Shown here one piece after another: positions 31,267 through 40,059 of a DNA stretch of 64,000 bases. Below the pieces are notes generated by a model. It ran no database searches and had not been told where the DNA came from. It saw nothing but the letters and a program-made list of their open reading frames with translations. The translations under genes and the position numbers were made by a program. The stretch is from CAWIMX01 sp963792785 (GTDB taxonomy: Bacteria; Acidobacteriota; Vicinamibacteria; Vicinamibacterales; CAVVIG01): positions 62,001-126,000 of the forward strand of contig CAWBXO010000004.1 in the NCBI GenBank assembly GCA_963792785.1, written 5' to 3'. Every line of letters starts with the position of its first letter. Position 1 is the stretch's first letter.

Positions 31267-31833
31267 CTACGCCCCTACGCGCTGGCCGCCGGCGGACTGG
31301 GCGCCGGGCTGGGCGGCTGCGGACGCGGGTGCAGATGCGGGTGCCGGCTTGGCCTCGCTCTTGGGCGCGCCGGGCGCGCCGGGCGCGCCCGCTTTGCGCT
31401 GCATGTCGACGCTGCCGCGGAAGTGCGCGCCTTCGGCGATCGCGACGCGCGGCGACGACGATGTCGCCGTCGACCGAGCCGTTGTCGCGGATGTCGACCT
31501 TGTCGCTGGCCGTGACGTTGCCGGTGACCTCGCCGAGCACGATCACCGACTTGGCGAACACCTGGGCCTTGATGCGGCCGTTCGGGACCGATCGTCAGCA
31601 CGTGATCCTTCAGCTGAATCGTGCCTTCGACATGGCCTTCGATGGTCAGGTCTTCGCTGCCGTTCAGCTCGCCCTTGATGACAACCGATTTGCCAATGTT
31701 CACGATGTCCTTCTCCATGTGATGGCTCGTCTCCGGGCGAGGACTCGGCGCCCCCGTCTGCTGGCGCGGGCGGCTGCGGTGCAGCCGCCGGTTGTCCGCT
31801 CGCGGGTCGGACCGCTTCATCGCGTTTCCACAT
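31267..31833 (-). CDS. Bactofilin (frame broken)
   Basis: After a disordered N-terminus (MWKRDEAVRPASGQPAAAPQ) the core beta-helix begins INIGKS-like: NIGKSVVIKGELNGSEDLTI, GHVEGTIQLKDHVLTIGP, KSVIVLGEVTGNVTASDKVD and AIAEGAHFRGSVDMQRKAG. Each block is one to two turns of the bactofilin helix. The tail is Ala/Pro-rich to the stop at 31267. Bactofilins polymerise without nucleotide and position cell-wall or shape factors. It is first in the nine-gene operon. An internal ATG at about 31718 is an alternative start. Confidence 0.87.
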
Positions 31834-32005
31834 GACCCTGTTCCTCCGACTCGCCTGCAATTCTAACGTTCCGAGAGTGCTCGGCCGTTCCGCTCTGGGG
31901 ATGCGGGGACGTGAAGCGCAAGTCAGTATAGGGAACGCCCCAGGTGTTGTCTAGTCCTTTTGTTACTGAGGGTTAGCGGCGATGGTACAATGAATCGATT
32001 CACCG
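31834..32005. promoter_or_regulatory. Divergent promoter region, bactofilin operon / cysteine desulfurase
   Basis: 172 bp without a gene. A TACAAT at 31986-31991 is a good -10 element for the rightward gene, with a weak TTGTTA 20 bp upstream. The leftward operon must start here too, since the next gene in that direction is divergent. Start sites are inferred only. Confidence 0.35.
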
Positions 32006-33189
32006 ATGCGTGTCTACTTTGACTACAACGCCACGACGCCCCTGGCGCCGGAGGTCGCTCGAGGCGCTGGTCGCGCGCGCGTCGCGCGACCGCTTCGGCA
32101 ACGCGTCGAGCGTCCACCACTTCGGCCAGCAGGCCAAGGCGCGCGCTCGACGAGGCGCGCTCGGCCGTCGCCGCCCTGATCGGCGGCGATCCGTCGGAGG
32201 TCGTCTTCACCAGCGGCGGCACCGAGGCCGACAACTTCGCGCATGCGCGGCGCCGCCGAGGCGCTCGAGCCGGCCGGCCGCCGCCACCTGGTCGCGAGCG
32301 CGCATCGAGCACGAAGCGGTGCTGAACACGCTCAAGGCCCTCGCGCGGCGCGGCTGGCGCACCACGCTCCTCCCGGTCGATCGCGACGGGCGTCGTCTCG
32401 GTCGGATCGCGTGCGCGAGGCGCTCGCCGACGACACGGCGCTCGTGTCGGTGATGCACGCCAACAACGAGATCGGCACCATTCAGCCGATCGCGGAGCTC
32501 GCGCGCGTCGCGCACGAGCGCGGCGCCCTCGTGCACACCGACGCGGTGCAGTCGGCCGGCAAGATTCCCGTCGACGTGCGGGCGCTCGGCGTCGACCTGC
32601 TGTCGCTGTCGGCGCACAAGTTCAACGGCCCGAAGGGCGCCGGCGCGCTGTGGATCAAGCGCGGCACGCGGCTGCATGCCGATCCTGACCGGCGGCAAGC
32701 ACGAACGCAACCGCCGCGCCGGCACGGAGAACGTGCCCGGCCATCGCCGGCCTCGGCGTCGCCGCGCCGGCTGGCGATCGGCAAGCTCGACGCCGAGGCC
32801 GTCCGCGCTCGCGCGCGCTGCGCGATCGCCTCGAGGCCGGCGATGCTCGCCGCCGTGTCCGGGCACCGCCGTCAACGGCGCCGGATCGCCGCGCGTGCCG
32901 AACACCATGCAACATCAGCTTCGACCGCGTCGAGGCCGAGAGCCTCCTGATCGCGCTCGACCTCGAGGGCATCGCCGTCTCGACCGGCTCGGCGTGCTCG
33001 TCGGGCACGCTCGAGCCCTCGCACGTGCTGCGCGCGATGGGCCTCCCGTCGCACCGCACGCAGAACTCGCTGCGCTTCAGCCTCGGGATGTTCACCACGG
33101 ACGCCGAGGTCGATCGAACGATCGAAGTGCTGCCAAAGCTGGTGGAAAAACTCCGCGGATTGACGCAGCCTCGGACGGTGGCCCGATGA
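32006..33189 (+). CDS. Cysteine desulfurase, IscS/NifS family (frame broken)
   Basis: MRVYFDYNATTPLAPEV begins the protein. VFTSGGTEADNFA, HANNEIGTIQPI and VHTDAVQSAGKIPVD surround the PLP site, and LSLSAHKFNGPKG carries the Schiff-base Lys. STGSACSSGTLEPSHVL is the mobile loop with the persulfide-forming Cys. About five indels lie between 32057 and 32912. It removes sulfur from cysteine; the adjacent MnmA is the likely receiver via a sulfur relay for tRNA 2-thiouridine. No IscU is next to it. Confidence 0.88.
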
Positions 33190-33223
33190 GGTGCCCCCAG
33201 GCACCAGGCACCATCTGAATCCC

Positions 33224-34277
33224 ATGCGCATCGTCGTCGCCATGTCGGGCGGCGTGGACTCGTCGGTGGCGGCGGCGCTGCTGGCCGAGCAGGGCCACGA
33301 GGTCATCGGGCTGTCGATGCAGCTCTACGATCAGTCGCGCGCGGACGGCGCCGGCCGCGCGTTCGGCAGCTGCTGCGCGCTCGACGACCTCCACGACGCG
33401 CGCCGCGTGGCCGCCGCCATCGACATCCCCCACTACATCGTGAACTTCGAGCGGCAGTTCCACGAGCAGGTCGTGTCGAACTTCGTCGCGCGAGTACGCC
33501 GCCGGCCGCACGCCGCTGCCCTGCGCGCACTGCAACAGCGACCTGAAGTTCGCCACGCTGCTCGATCGCGCGCGCGCGCTCGGCGCCGACGCCGTCGCGA
33601 CCGGCCACTACGCGCGCGTCGATCGCGGCGCCGACGGCCGGCGGCGCCTGCGCCGCGGCGCGGACGCGGCCAAGGATCAGTCCTACTTCCTCTTCTCGCT
33701 CACGCAGGCGCAGCTCGGGCGCGGCGCGGTTTCCCGTCGGCGACCGGCCCAAGGACGCCGTCCGCGACTACGCGCGGCGGCGCGGCCTGCCGGTCGCCGA
33801 CAAGCCCGACAGCCAGGAGATCTGCTTCATCCCCGACGACGACTACGCGGCGTTCGTCGCGCGGCACGCGCCGGCGCCGCCCGAGGGCGGGGCCATCGTG
33901 GACGAGGCCGGCCGGGCGGTCGGCCGCCACGCCGGCATCCACCGCTTCACCGTGGGCCAGCGCAAGGGCCTGGGCGTCTCTCGTCGCAGACGCCGCTCTA
34001 CGTGCTGGCGATTCGCGCGGACGCGCGCAGGTGGTCGTCGGACCGAAAGCGTCGCTCGAGCGCACGGACCTGACGGCGTCCGGGGTGAACTGGATCGTCG
34101 AGCCACCGGCGGCCCCGCTGCGCGTCGCCGCGCAGATCCGCCACCGCCACCGCCCGCGCCCGCGATCGTCCGCGCAACCGGCGACGGAGCGCGCCGCCGC
34201 TGACGTTCGACGCGCCGCAGATCGCCGTCACGCCGGGGCAGGCGGTCGTCTTCTACGACGGCGACGAAGTGGTCTAG
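33224..34277 (+). CDS. mnmA: tRNA-specific 2-thiouridylase MnmA (frame broken)
   Basis: MRIVVAMSGGVDSSVAAALL is the PP-loop ATP site. CALDDLHDARRVA, ATGHYARVD, KDQSYFLFSLTQAQLGR and DSQEICFIPDDDY are conserved MnmA blocks, and TVGQRKGLGV precedes the beta-barrel domain. The first catalytic Cys lies in the region PCAHCNSDLKF. It activates U34 of Lys, Glu and Gln tRNAs with ATP and inserts sulfur. Four indels (near 33492, 33729, 33982, 34160). The stop shares the palindrome CTAG with the trxB stop. Confidence 0.88.
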
Positions 34278-35227
34278 CGGCGGAGGGTGGATCTCGGACT
34301 GCAGTCTTCGAGAAAGCGTTCCGCGTCGAGCGCGGCCATGCAGCCGGATCCGGCGGCGGTGATCGCCTGGCGGTAGATGTGGTCCTGCACGTCGCCGCAC
34401 GCGAACACGCCCGGGCACGCTGGTCTTCGGCCCGTCGTGGGTCACGATGTAGCCGTTCTCGTCGAGTTCGAGCTGGCCCGTCGAAGAGCGACGTGTTCGG
34501 CGTGTGGCCGATCGCCACGAACACGCCGCGTCACCGGCACCTCGGAGACCGCGCCGGTCTTCCGGTTGCGCACCACCATCCCGGTCACTTCGCCCTTGCC
34601 GGTGTCCTTGATCTCGTCGACTTCGGTGTCGAGCAGCCAGGCGATCTTCGGGTTCGCGCGCGCCTTGTCCTGCATGATCTTCGACGCCCGCAGCGTGTCG
34701 CGCCGGTGGACCACGGTGACCTTCGTGGCGAACTTGGTCAGGAACATCGCCTCTTCCATCGCCGAGTCGCCGCCGCCGACGACGGCAATCTCCTGGCCGC
34801 GGAAGAAGTAGCCGTCGCAGGTCGCGCACGTCGACACGCCGTGCCCCATCAGCTTGCGTTCCGACGGCAGCCCCAGCAGGCGCGCCGACGCGCCCGTCGC
34901 GATGATCAGCGTCTCGGCCGCGTACTCGGTGTCCTCGGTCTTGACGACGATCGGCCGCGCCGCGAGATCCACGCTGCTCACGTGGCCCTGGATGATCTCG
35001 GCGCCGAACCGCTCGCGCCTGCGCGCGCATGTCGGCCATCAGGTCGGGCCCGATGATGCCGTCGCGGTAGCCCGGGATAGTTTTCGACGAGCGTGGTGAG
35101 CATGAGCTGCCCGCCGGCCTCGAGCCCTTCGATGACGAGCGGCTCCAGGTTCGCGCGCGCGCGAGTAGAGCGCCGCGGTCAAGCCCGCGGGACCGGATCC
35201 GATGATGATGACCTGGTGTTGGGACAT
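34274..35227 (-). CDS. trxB: Thioredoxin reductase (frame broken)
   Basis: IIIGSGPAGLTAALYSRAR binds FAD. STCATCDGYFF holds the redox CATC pair. VVGGGDSAMEEAMFLTKFA is the NADPH domain, and VFVAIGHTPNTSLFDGQLEL continues it. The region 34442-34981 is uninterrupted; indels lie near 34325, 34425, 34488, 34530, 35025 and 35163. It reduces thioredoxin with NADPH and is directly downstream of trxA. It ends tail to tail with mnmA with a 4-nt overlap. Confidence 0.9.
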
Positions 35228-35260
35228 GGAGCTGATGAGTGCCTTGTGATGCGTGCACTT

Positions 35261-35328
35261 GGTAATTGGGTAACTTGGTAATCGGGTAACTGACGCGAAT
35301 TACCAAATTACGAAATTACCCAATTACC
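35261..35328. repeat. AT-rich inverted word repeat between trxA and trxB
   Basis: GGTAATTGGGTAA at 35261-35273 is inverted perfectly at 35316-35328, with further GGTAATCGGGTAAC and TTACCAAATTACGAAATTACC copies inside. It lies between two genes of the same strand rather than at a convergent end. It is another word family of the same design as the G-rich hairpins. Confidence 0.75.
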
Positions 35329-35339
35329 CCATGCGAGCG

Positions 35340-35667
35340 TCAGATGTGCCTGTCGATCGCGTTCTTGAAGTCGTCCTTCGGCGCGAGGCCGACGATGGAC
35401 TCGACGACCTGGCCGCCCTTGAACAGGAGCACGGCCGGGATGCCGCGAATCTGGAACTTGAAGGCCGTATTCGGGTTGTCGTCGACGTTCAGCTTGCCGA
35501 CGGTCACCTTGCCCGCGTAGTCGGCGGCCAGGGACTCGACGGTCGGGCCGAGCCGCTTGCAGGGGCCGCACCACTCGCGCCCAGAAGTCCACGAGGACGG
35601 GGCTGCCGGCGCTGAGAACGGTCTGTTCGAAGTTGCCGTCCGTGAAGGTCTGCACGTTGTCGCTCAT
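35340..35667 (-). CDS. trxA: Thioredoxin (one frameshift)
   Basis: ATG 35667 begins MSDNVQTFTDGNFEQTVL. VLVDFWA is followed, after one extra base near 35580, by EWCGPCKRLGP with the redox CGPC. The rest (GKVTVGKLNVDDNPNTAFKF, IPAVLLFKGGQVV) is the thioredoxin fold and ends DRHI-stop at 35340, 108 residues in total. Disulfide reductant of the cytosol, paired with the reductase encoded downstream. Confidence 0.9.
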
Positions 35668-35696
35668 TAAGGTCTCCGCTCCCTGCGGGAGCCCGC

Positions 35697-37190
35697 CTAC
35701 CCGGCGGTCCGCGTTCGTCTTACTTGTTCGTATATTTTGACGTACTCGCGGGCCGAACGGTCCCAAGAATGGTCCTCGGCCATGCCCGCGGCCATAATCG
35801 CCCGCCAGCGGCGCGGGCCGGGCAAACGCGGCCAGCGCCCGCCTGAGGGCCTCCAGGAGCGCCCTCGGCCGACGCGTCCTCGAACACGAACCCATTGCCC
35901 CGGGGCCGCCGCGGCCGGTCCGGCGGCCCGGCGTCGAAAACGGTGTCGGCCAGGCCGCCCACCGCCCGCACCACGGGCACGGTGCCGTAGCGCAGGCTGT
36001 ACATCTGGTTCAGGCCGCACGGCTCGAACCGCGACGGCATCAGGAAGAGATCCGCGCCCCCCTCGATCAGGTGCGCCAGCGCCTCGTCGAACCCGATGCG
36101 CACGCCGACGCGCGTCGGGATGCGCGCGCCGCGAGCCCGCGCCACAGGTCCTGGTAGCGCGGCTCGCCCGGTGCCGAGCACGACGAACGCCGCGTCGAGG
36201 CGCCAGGAGGCGGTCGGCCGCGGCGGCGACGAGGTCGAGCCCCTTCTGGTCGACCATCCGCGATACCATCCCGACCAGCGGCCGCGCGAGCGCCGCCCCG
36301 TCCACGGGCAGGCCGAAGCGCGCGAGCAGCGCGCGCTTCGCCGCCGCCTTGCCCGCGAGGCTGGCCGCGTCGAACGGCTCGGGCAGGAACGGGTCGTGCG
36401 CCGGATCCCACGCCGCCGTGTCGATGCCGTTCAGGATGCCCGTCAGCGTCGCTCGCGCGCGGCGCGCAGGATGCCGTCGAAGCCGAAGCCGAACTCCGGC
36501 GTCTGGATCTCCGCGCGCGTAGCGCGGGCTGACGGTCGTGATCCAGTCGGCGTCGGTGATGCCGCCCTTGAGCAGGCTGATCCTGCCCCAGAACTCCATC
36601 CGATCGATCCGCCAGCAGATCCCACGGCGAGATCGATGCGCGGCAGCCAGTCGGGCTCCGCACAGGCCCTGGTACGCCAGATTGTGGATGGTGAAGATGC
36701 TCGGGACGCCCCCGAGGACCGGATGGTCGGCGTAGCGCGTGCGCAGGTACACCGGCGCGAGGCCGGCCTGCCAGTCGTGCGCGTGCACCACGTCGGGCCG
36801 CCGCGCGGGCACCGCCGCGTACTCGAGCGCGGCGCGGACCAGAAACGCGAAGCGCTGGGGGTTGTCCGGATAGTCGACGCGCCGTCGCCGTAGAGGAACT
36901 CGCGATCGAAGAGCTCCGGACAGTCGACGAGGATCGCGCGGGCGCCGTCGCCGAGCGGCGCCTCGTAGAACGCCGCGTCGCGTGTGAACGCCGCCGACGG
37001 TGACCGCGCGGCGCTCGACGAGACGGCCGGCCGACACGCCGCGGTAGCGCGGCAGGACGAGCGTGACGTCCCAGCCGAGGCCGGCCAGCGCCGGGGGCAG
37101 CGCGCCGAGCACGTCGGCGAGGCCGCCGGTCTTCGCGAACGGGACGGCTTCCGATCCGATGAGGAGCGCGCGGGGAACGGTCGGCACCAT
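35697..37190 (-). CDS. glgA: Glycogen synthase GlgA (frame broken)
   Basis: ALLIGSEAVPFAKTGGLADV contains the KTGGL ADP-glucose motif. VVHAHDWQAGLAPVYLRTRY, IFTIHNLAYQGL and LLKGGITDADWITTVSPRYA follow in GT5 order. RPLVGMVSRMVDQKGLDLV opens the C-domain, and FLMPSRFEPCGLNQMYSLRYG carries the catalytic glutamate region. It ends EDHSWDRSAREYVKIYEQV. Around nine indels. It elongates alpha-1,4-glucan from ADP-glucose. ATG 37190 is divergent from fdhE. Confidence 0.9.
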   Translation of the reverse strand: MVPTVPRALLIGSEAVPFAKTGGLADVLGALPPALAGLGWDVTLVLPRYRGVSAGRLVERRAVTVGGVHTRRGVLRGAARRRRPRDPRRLSGALRSRVPLRRRRVDYPDNPQRFAFLVRAALEYAAVPARRPDVVHAHDWQAGLAPVYLRTRYADHPVLGGVPSIFTIHNLAYQGLCGARLAAAHRSRRGICWRIDRMEFWGRISLLKGGITDADWITTVSPRYARGDPDAGVRLRLRRHPARRARATLTGILNGIDTAAWDPAHDPFLPEPFDAASLAGKAAAKRALLARFGLPVDGAALARPLVGMVSRMVDQKGLDLVAAAADRLLAPRRGVRRARHRASRATRTCGAGSRRAHPDARRRAHRVRRGAGAPDRGGRGSLPDAVAVRAVRPEPDVQPALRHRARGAGGGRPGRHRFRRRAAGPAAAAPGQWVRVRGRVGRGRSWRPSGGRWPRLPGPRRWRAIMAAGMAEDHSWDRSAREYVKIYEQVRRTRTAG

Positions 37191-37248
37191 CGCTCGCCGA
37201 CGAGTGTAGCAGCCACGGGCGTTGCGCGCCCCGGCCGGAGGGGCCACA

Positions 37249-38106
37249 ATGCGAGGCGTGACCGACCGCCCCGAGCCTCCCGCCCGCACCGGCCGCAGCG
37301 CGCCGCCCGAGATCACCGAGCTGCGCGCCCTGATCCTCGATCACCCGGAACTCGGCCCCGCGGCCGAGATGCAGATCGCGCTCGTCGAGATGCAGCGGCG
37401 GATTCAGGCGCGCGTCCCGCTGTCGCGCCTCGCCACCGTCGAGGCGCCGGTGACCCCGCGCGAGGGACCGATGGTCGGGTTCGCCGACATCCCGATCGAC
37501 TGGACCAATCTCCGCCTCGCGATCCGGCAGACCGCCGACATCCTGCTCCGCTTCGAGGCGATCGACGCCGACGAGCACGATCGGCTGCTCGCGCTCGGCC
37601 GCGATCCGGAGGGCCTCGAACCGATCGTCGCGCGCTGGTACGCCGTCACCTCGGGCGAGCGCGAGGGCGGCCCCGCCGCCCCGGAACTGCCCGCGAGCCT
37701 CGATCAGGTTTTGGTGCTGGCGCTGCGCCCGTTTCTCGCGCGCTGCGTCGAGGCGCTGGGCCCGGCGGCCGAGCGCGCGGGCGAGGGCCGGTGCCCGGTG
37801 TGCGGCTGGGAGCCGGATTTCGCCGTCATCACGAAGGACGCGGATCGGCGGCTCGTGTGCGGGCGCTGCCTCGCGCAGTGGCCGTTTCCGGCGCTGCAGT
37901 GCCCCTACTGCCGCAACGACGATCGCGCGCGCATCACGTCGTTCGCCACGCCCGACGGCCTCTACCGCGTGTCGGGGTGCGACGTCTGCCACCGCTACCT
38001 CAAGGCGTTCGACGCGCGCCACGCGACGCGCCCGGTGCTCGTCGCGGCCGACACGATCGCCACGCTGCCGCTCGACGCGGCCGCCATGCAACGGGGATAT
38101 CAGTAG
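37249..38106 (+). CDS. fdhE: Formate dehydrogenase accessory protein FdhE-like
   Basis: 285 residues from ATG 37249, preceded by GGAGGGG. Four cysteine pairs, CPVCGWEPD, CGRC, CPYC and CDVC, occupy residues about 180-255, the rubredoxin-like double zinc/iron domain of FdhE. FdhE acts in maturation of respiratory formate dehydrogenase. No formate dehydrogenase gene is in this window. Intact frame, in contrast to the gene on its left. Confidence 0.85.
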   Translation: MRGVTDRPEPPARTGRSAPPEITELRALILDHPELGPAAEMQIALVEMQRRIQARVPLSRLATVEAPVTPREGPMVGFADIPIDWTNLRLAIRQTADILLRFEAIDADEHDRLLALGRDPEGLEPIVARWYAVTSGEREGGPAAPELPASLDQVLVLALRPFLARCVEALGPAAERAGEGRCPVCGWEPDFAVITKDADRRLVCGRCLAQWPFPALQCPYCRNDDRARITSFATPDGLYRVSGCDVCHRYLKAFDARHATRPVLVAADTIATLPLDAAAMQRGYQ

Positions 38107-38232
38107 GCCGGGTGGGCCGGGTAGGCCAGGTGGGTCGGGTCGGTAGAAAGGATGAAGGCCCGAGGCAAACCCAGGGGCCCACCACGCACCTTCAGAACCC
38201 TCAGAACCTCTAGAACCTTCAGAACCTTTTGA
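38104..38232. repeat. G-rich word tract and CAGAACC word tract in a convergent gap
   Basis: 38104-38146 repeats GGCCGGGTAGG/GGTGGGTCGGG words, the same lexicon as 8209-8264 and 15034-15140. 38188-38232 then repeats AACCTTCAGAACC words five times. The tract separates fdhE from the convergent carboxypeptidase gene and probably serves the 3' ends. Confidence 0.7.
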
Positions 38233-38235
38233 GTT

Positions 38236-39138
38236 CTATTCGACCGTCTTGGTGGCGAAGACCGACGACGCCTTCGCCGAGAACCAGCTGAGGAGGTTCT
38301 GCGTCTCGAGGAAGCGCCCGTTGTTCGAGCGCGCGCCGAGCACGACGACGGCGACTTCCTGACCGCTGGTCGGGAGGCGCAGCAGCGTGGCCAGGCAGTA
38401 GCCGGCCTTCGAGATGAACCCGGTCTTCCCCGCCACCACTTCCACATCGTCGCGCCCGAGCAGGTGGTTCGTGCTGTGGAAGGTGATCGTGCGGTGCGCG
38501 GCGGTGCGGAGGCTGTACTGCGGCGTCTGCATCAGCGAGGCGATGCGCGGATCGTTCGACGCCATCGTGATCAGCCGCGCCATGTCGTAGGCCGACGAGA
38601 CGTTGTCGGAGAAGAGGCCCGACGGATCCTTGTAGTGCGTGCTCGTGAGACCCAGTTCGATCGCCTTCTCGTTCATGCGATCGACGAAGCCGTCCGAGCC
38701 GTACGGCGACACGCGCGCGAGGACGCGCGCCGCGGCGTTGTCGGACGCGATCAGCAGCAGGTGCAGCAGATCGTCGACATGCAGCTTGTCACCGGCCCGC
38801 AGGTACGTCGTCGAGGCGTTGCGCACGTCGGCGCGGGTCACGGTGACGAGCGTGTCGAGGTTCGGCTCGGTCTCGAAGAAGACCGTCGCGGTCATCACCT
38901 TCGTGATGCTCGCGATGGACCGCTGGTCGTTGGCGTGCTCTTCGAAGAGGACCTGGCTCGTTGCCGGGTCGTAAATGATGGCAGCGGCGGCGCGAACGTC
39001 AGGGACCACTTCCCCGCTCGCGTCCACCTTGTAACGGGCCGGGGCGTGCTTCGCCTGCGCGCTCGCGATAGGGGCTGTGCCCAAAAACAGCACAGCAGCT
39101 GCGAGATAACCAGGCCAGAAGTGTGAGTTTCTGTGCAC
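38236..39138 (-). CDS. D-alanyl-D-alanine carboxypeptidase, S11 family
   Basis: 300 residues with a Sec signal (LAAAVLFLGTAPIASAQ). The active-site triad of penicillin-binding proteins is complete: SITK near residue 76, SDN near 132 and KTG near 238. It trims the terminal D-Ala of peptidoglycan pentapeptides in the periplasm. There is no clear amphipathic membrane anchor at the C-terminus, so it may be soluble. Divergent from the membrane protein at 39246; a GATAATT/AATTATC inverted repeat lies in that gap. Confidence 0.92.
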   Translation of the reverse strand: MHRNSHFWPGYLAAAVLFLGTAPIASAQAKHAPARYKVDASGEVVPDVRAAAAIIYDPATSQVLFEEHANDQRSIASITKVMTATVFFETEPNLDTLVTVTRADVRNASTTYLRAGDKLHVDDLLHLLLIASDNAAARVLARVSPYGSDGFVDRMNEKAIELGLTSTHYKDPSGLFSDNVSSAYDMARLITMASNDPRIASLMQTPQYSLRTAAHRTITFHSTNHLLGRDDVEVVAGKTGFISKAGYCLATLLRLPTSGQEVAVVVLGARSNNGRFLETQNLLSWFSAKASSVFATKTVE

Positions 39139-39245
39139 GCGGTGACTCCCCTAAGTGTCTGTTTAAGTTCGGCGAGTCTACCAGATAATTGCTAGACTGC
39201 AAGGGAATTATCGGCCAATCACCAATATCGTTTAGGGGCAGATCG

Positions 39246-39764
39246 ATGTCGAGCCGCGACCTCGAGGAGTACCGGAACCTCCGCGACACGATCAGGGAGC
39301 GGGGCACCGCGCGCGTGTGGGTGTTCCTGGTCGGCCTCGCGGCCTGGGGCGGGATCGCCGCGGCGCTCTGGGGCGCCAGCCGGCCGGCCTGGGCGATGCT
39401 CGTGCCGCTCGTCGTCCTGGCCGGCATGTTCGAGGCGGTGTTCGCGCTGCACACCGGCGCCGAACGCATCGGGCGCTACCTCCAGGTGTTCCACGAAAGC
39501 GACACGCCGGGCTGGGAGCACCGCGTGATGGCGCTCGGCCGCGCCGGTGCGACGAGCGTCGGCGGCGACGCGCTCTTCTCCGCCATCGTGATCGCGGCCG
39601 TCGTGGTGAACTTCGCCGCCGGCGCCTCGGCCTCCCCCGCTCCCGCGGAACTCGTCGTGCTCGGCGGCGCGCACCTCGCCGCGTTCGGACGCGTCCTCGA
39701 CGCCAGGCGGAAAGCGAAGGGCCAGCGAGCGGCGGACCTCGATACCTTTAAAAAGCTTCAGTAG
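39246..39764 (+). CDS. Small four-helix membrane protein of unknown function
   Basis: 172 residues, ATG 39246 preceded by AGGGGCA. Hydrophobic segments at about 25-43, 48-66, 107-123 and 130-150 (VWVFLVGLAAWGGIAAALWG, AMLVPLVVLAGMFEAVFAL). The N- and C-termini are charged and likely cytosolic. I recognise no family. Intact and well placed between a cell-wall enzyme and a repeat tract. Confidence 0.7.
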   Translation: MSSRDLEEYRNLRDTIRERGTARVWVFLVGLAAWGGIAAALWGASRPAWAMLVPLVVLAGMFEAVFALHTGAERIGRYLQVFHESDTPGWEHRVMALGRAGATSVGGDALFSAIVIAAVVVNFAAGASASPAPAELVVLGGAHLAAFGRVLDARRKAKGQRAADLDTFKKLQ

Positions 39765-39796
39765 TCACAAGGCGCACGTCGCCAGTCGCACGTCCG

Positions 39797-40047
39797 AGTC
39801 GCTAGTCGCAAGTCAGGGTCTTCAGTCACAAGTCGGAAACGACGAGTGACTGGCGACTCGGACTTGCGACTCGGACTTGCGACTCGGACTTGTGACTCGG
39901 ACTTGTGACTCGGACTTGCGACTCGGACTTGCGACTCGGACTTGCGACTCGGACTTGCGACTCGGACTTGTGACTCGGACTTGCGACTCGGACTTGCGAC
40001 TCGGACTTGCGACTCGGACTTGCGACTCGGACTTGCGACTAGCGACT
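39797..40047. repeat. 14-copy 13-bp tandem repeat inside 18-bp inverted ends
   Basis: Fourteen units of GCGACTCGGACTT (some GTGACTCGGACTT) run from 39853 to 40034. The tract is bounded by AGTCGCTAGTCGCAAGTC at 39797-39814 and its perfect reverse complement at 40030-40047. It fills the convergent gap before the M20 peptidase stop. The C/T alternation at position 2 is the only variation. No open frame of interest crosses it. Confidence 0.95.
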
Positions 40048-40059
40048 GACGACTAGCGA

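Noticed and set aside
25599..35667. Large pseudogene island
   Set aside because: Every gene keeps complete family motifs in order and nearly normal length once single bases are removed. That is not how decaying genes look, and essential genes such as tsaC, trxA and mnmA are included.
39853..40034. Candidate CRISPR array
   Set aside because: The 13-bp units are contiguous, with no unique spacers and no cas genes nearby.
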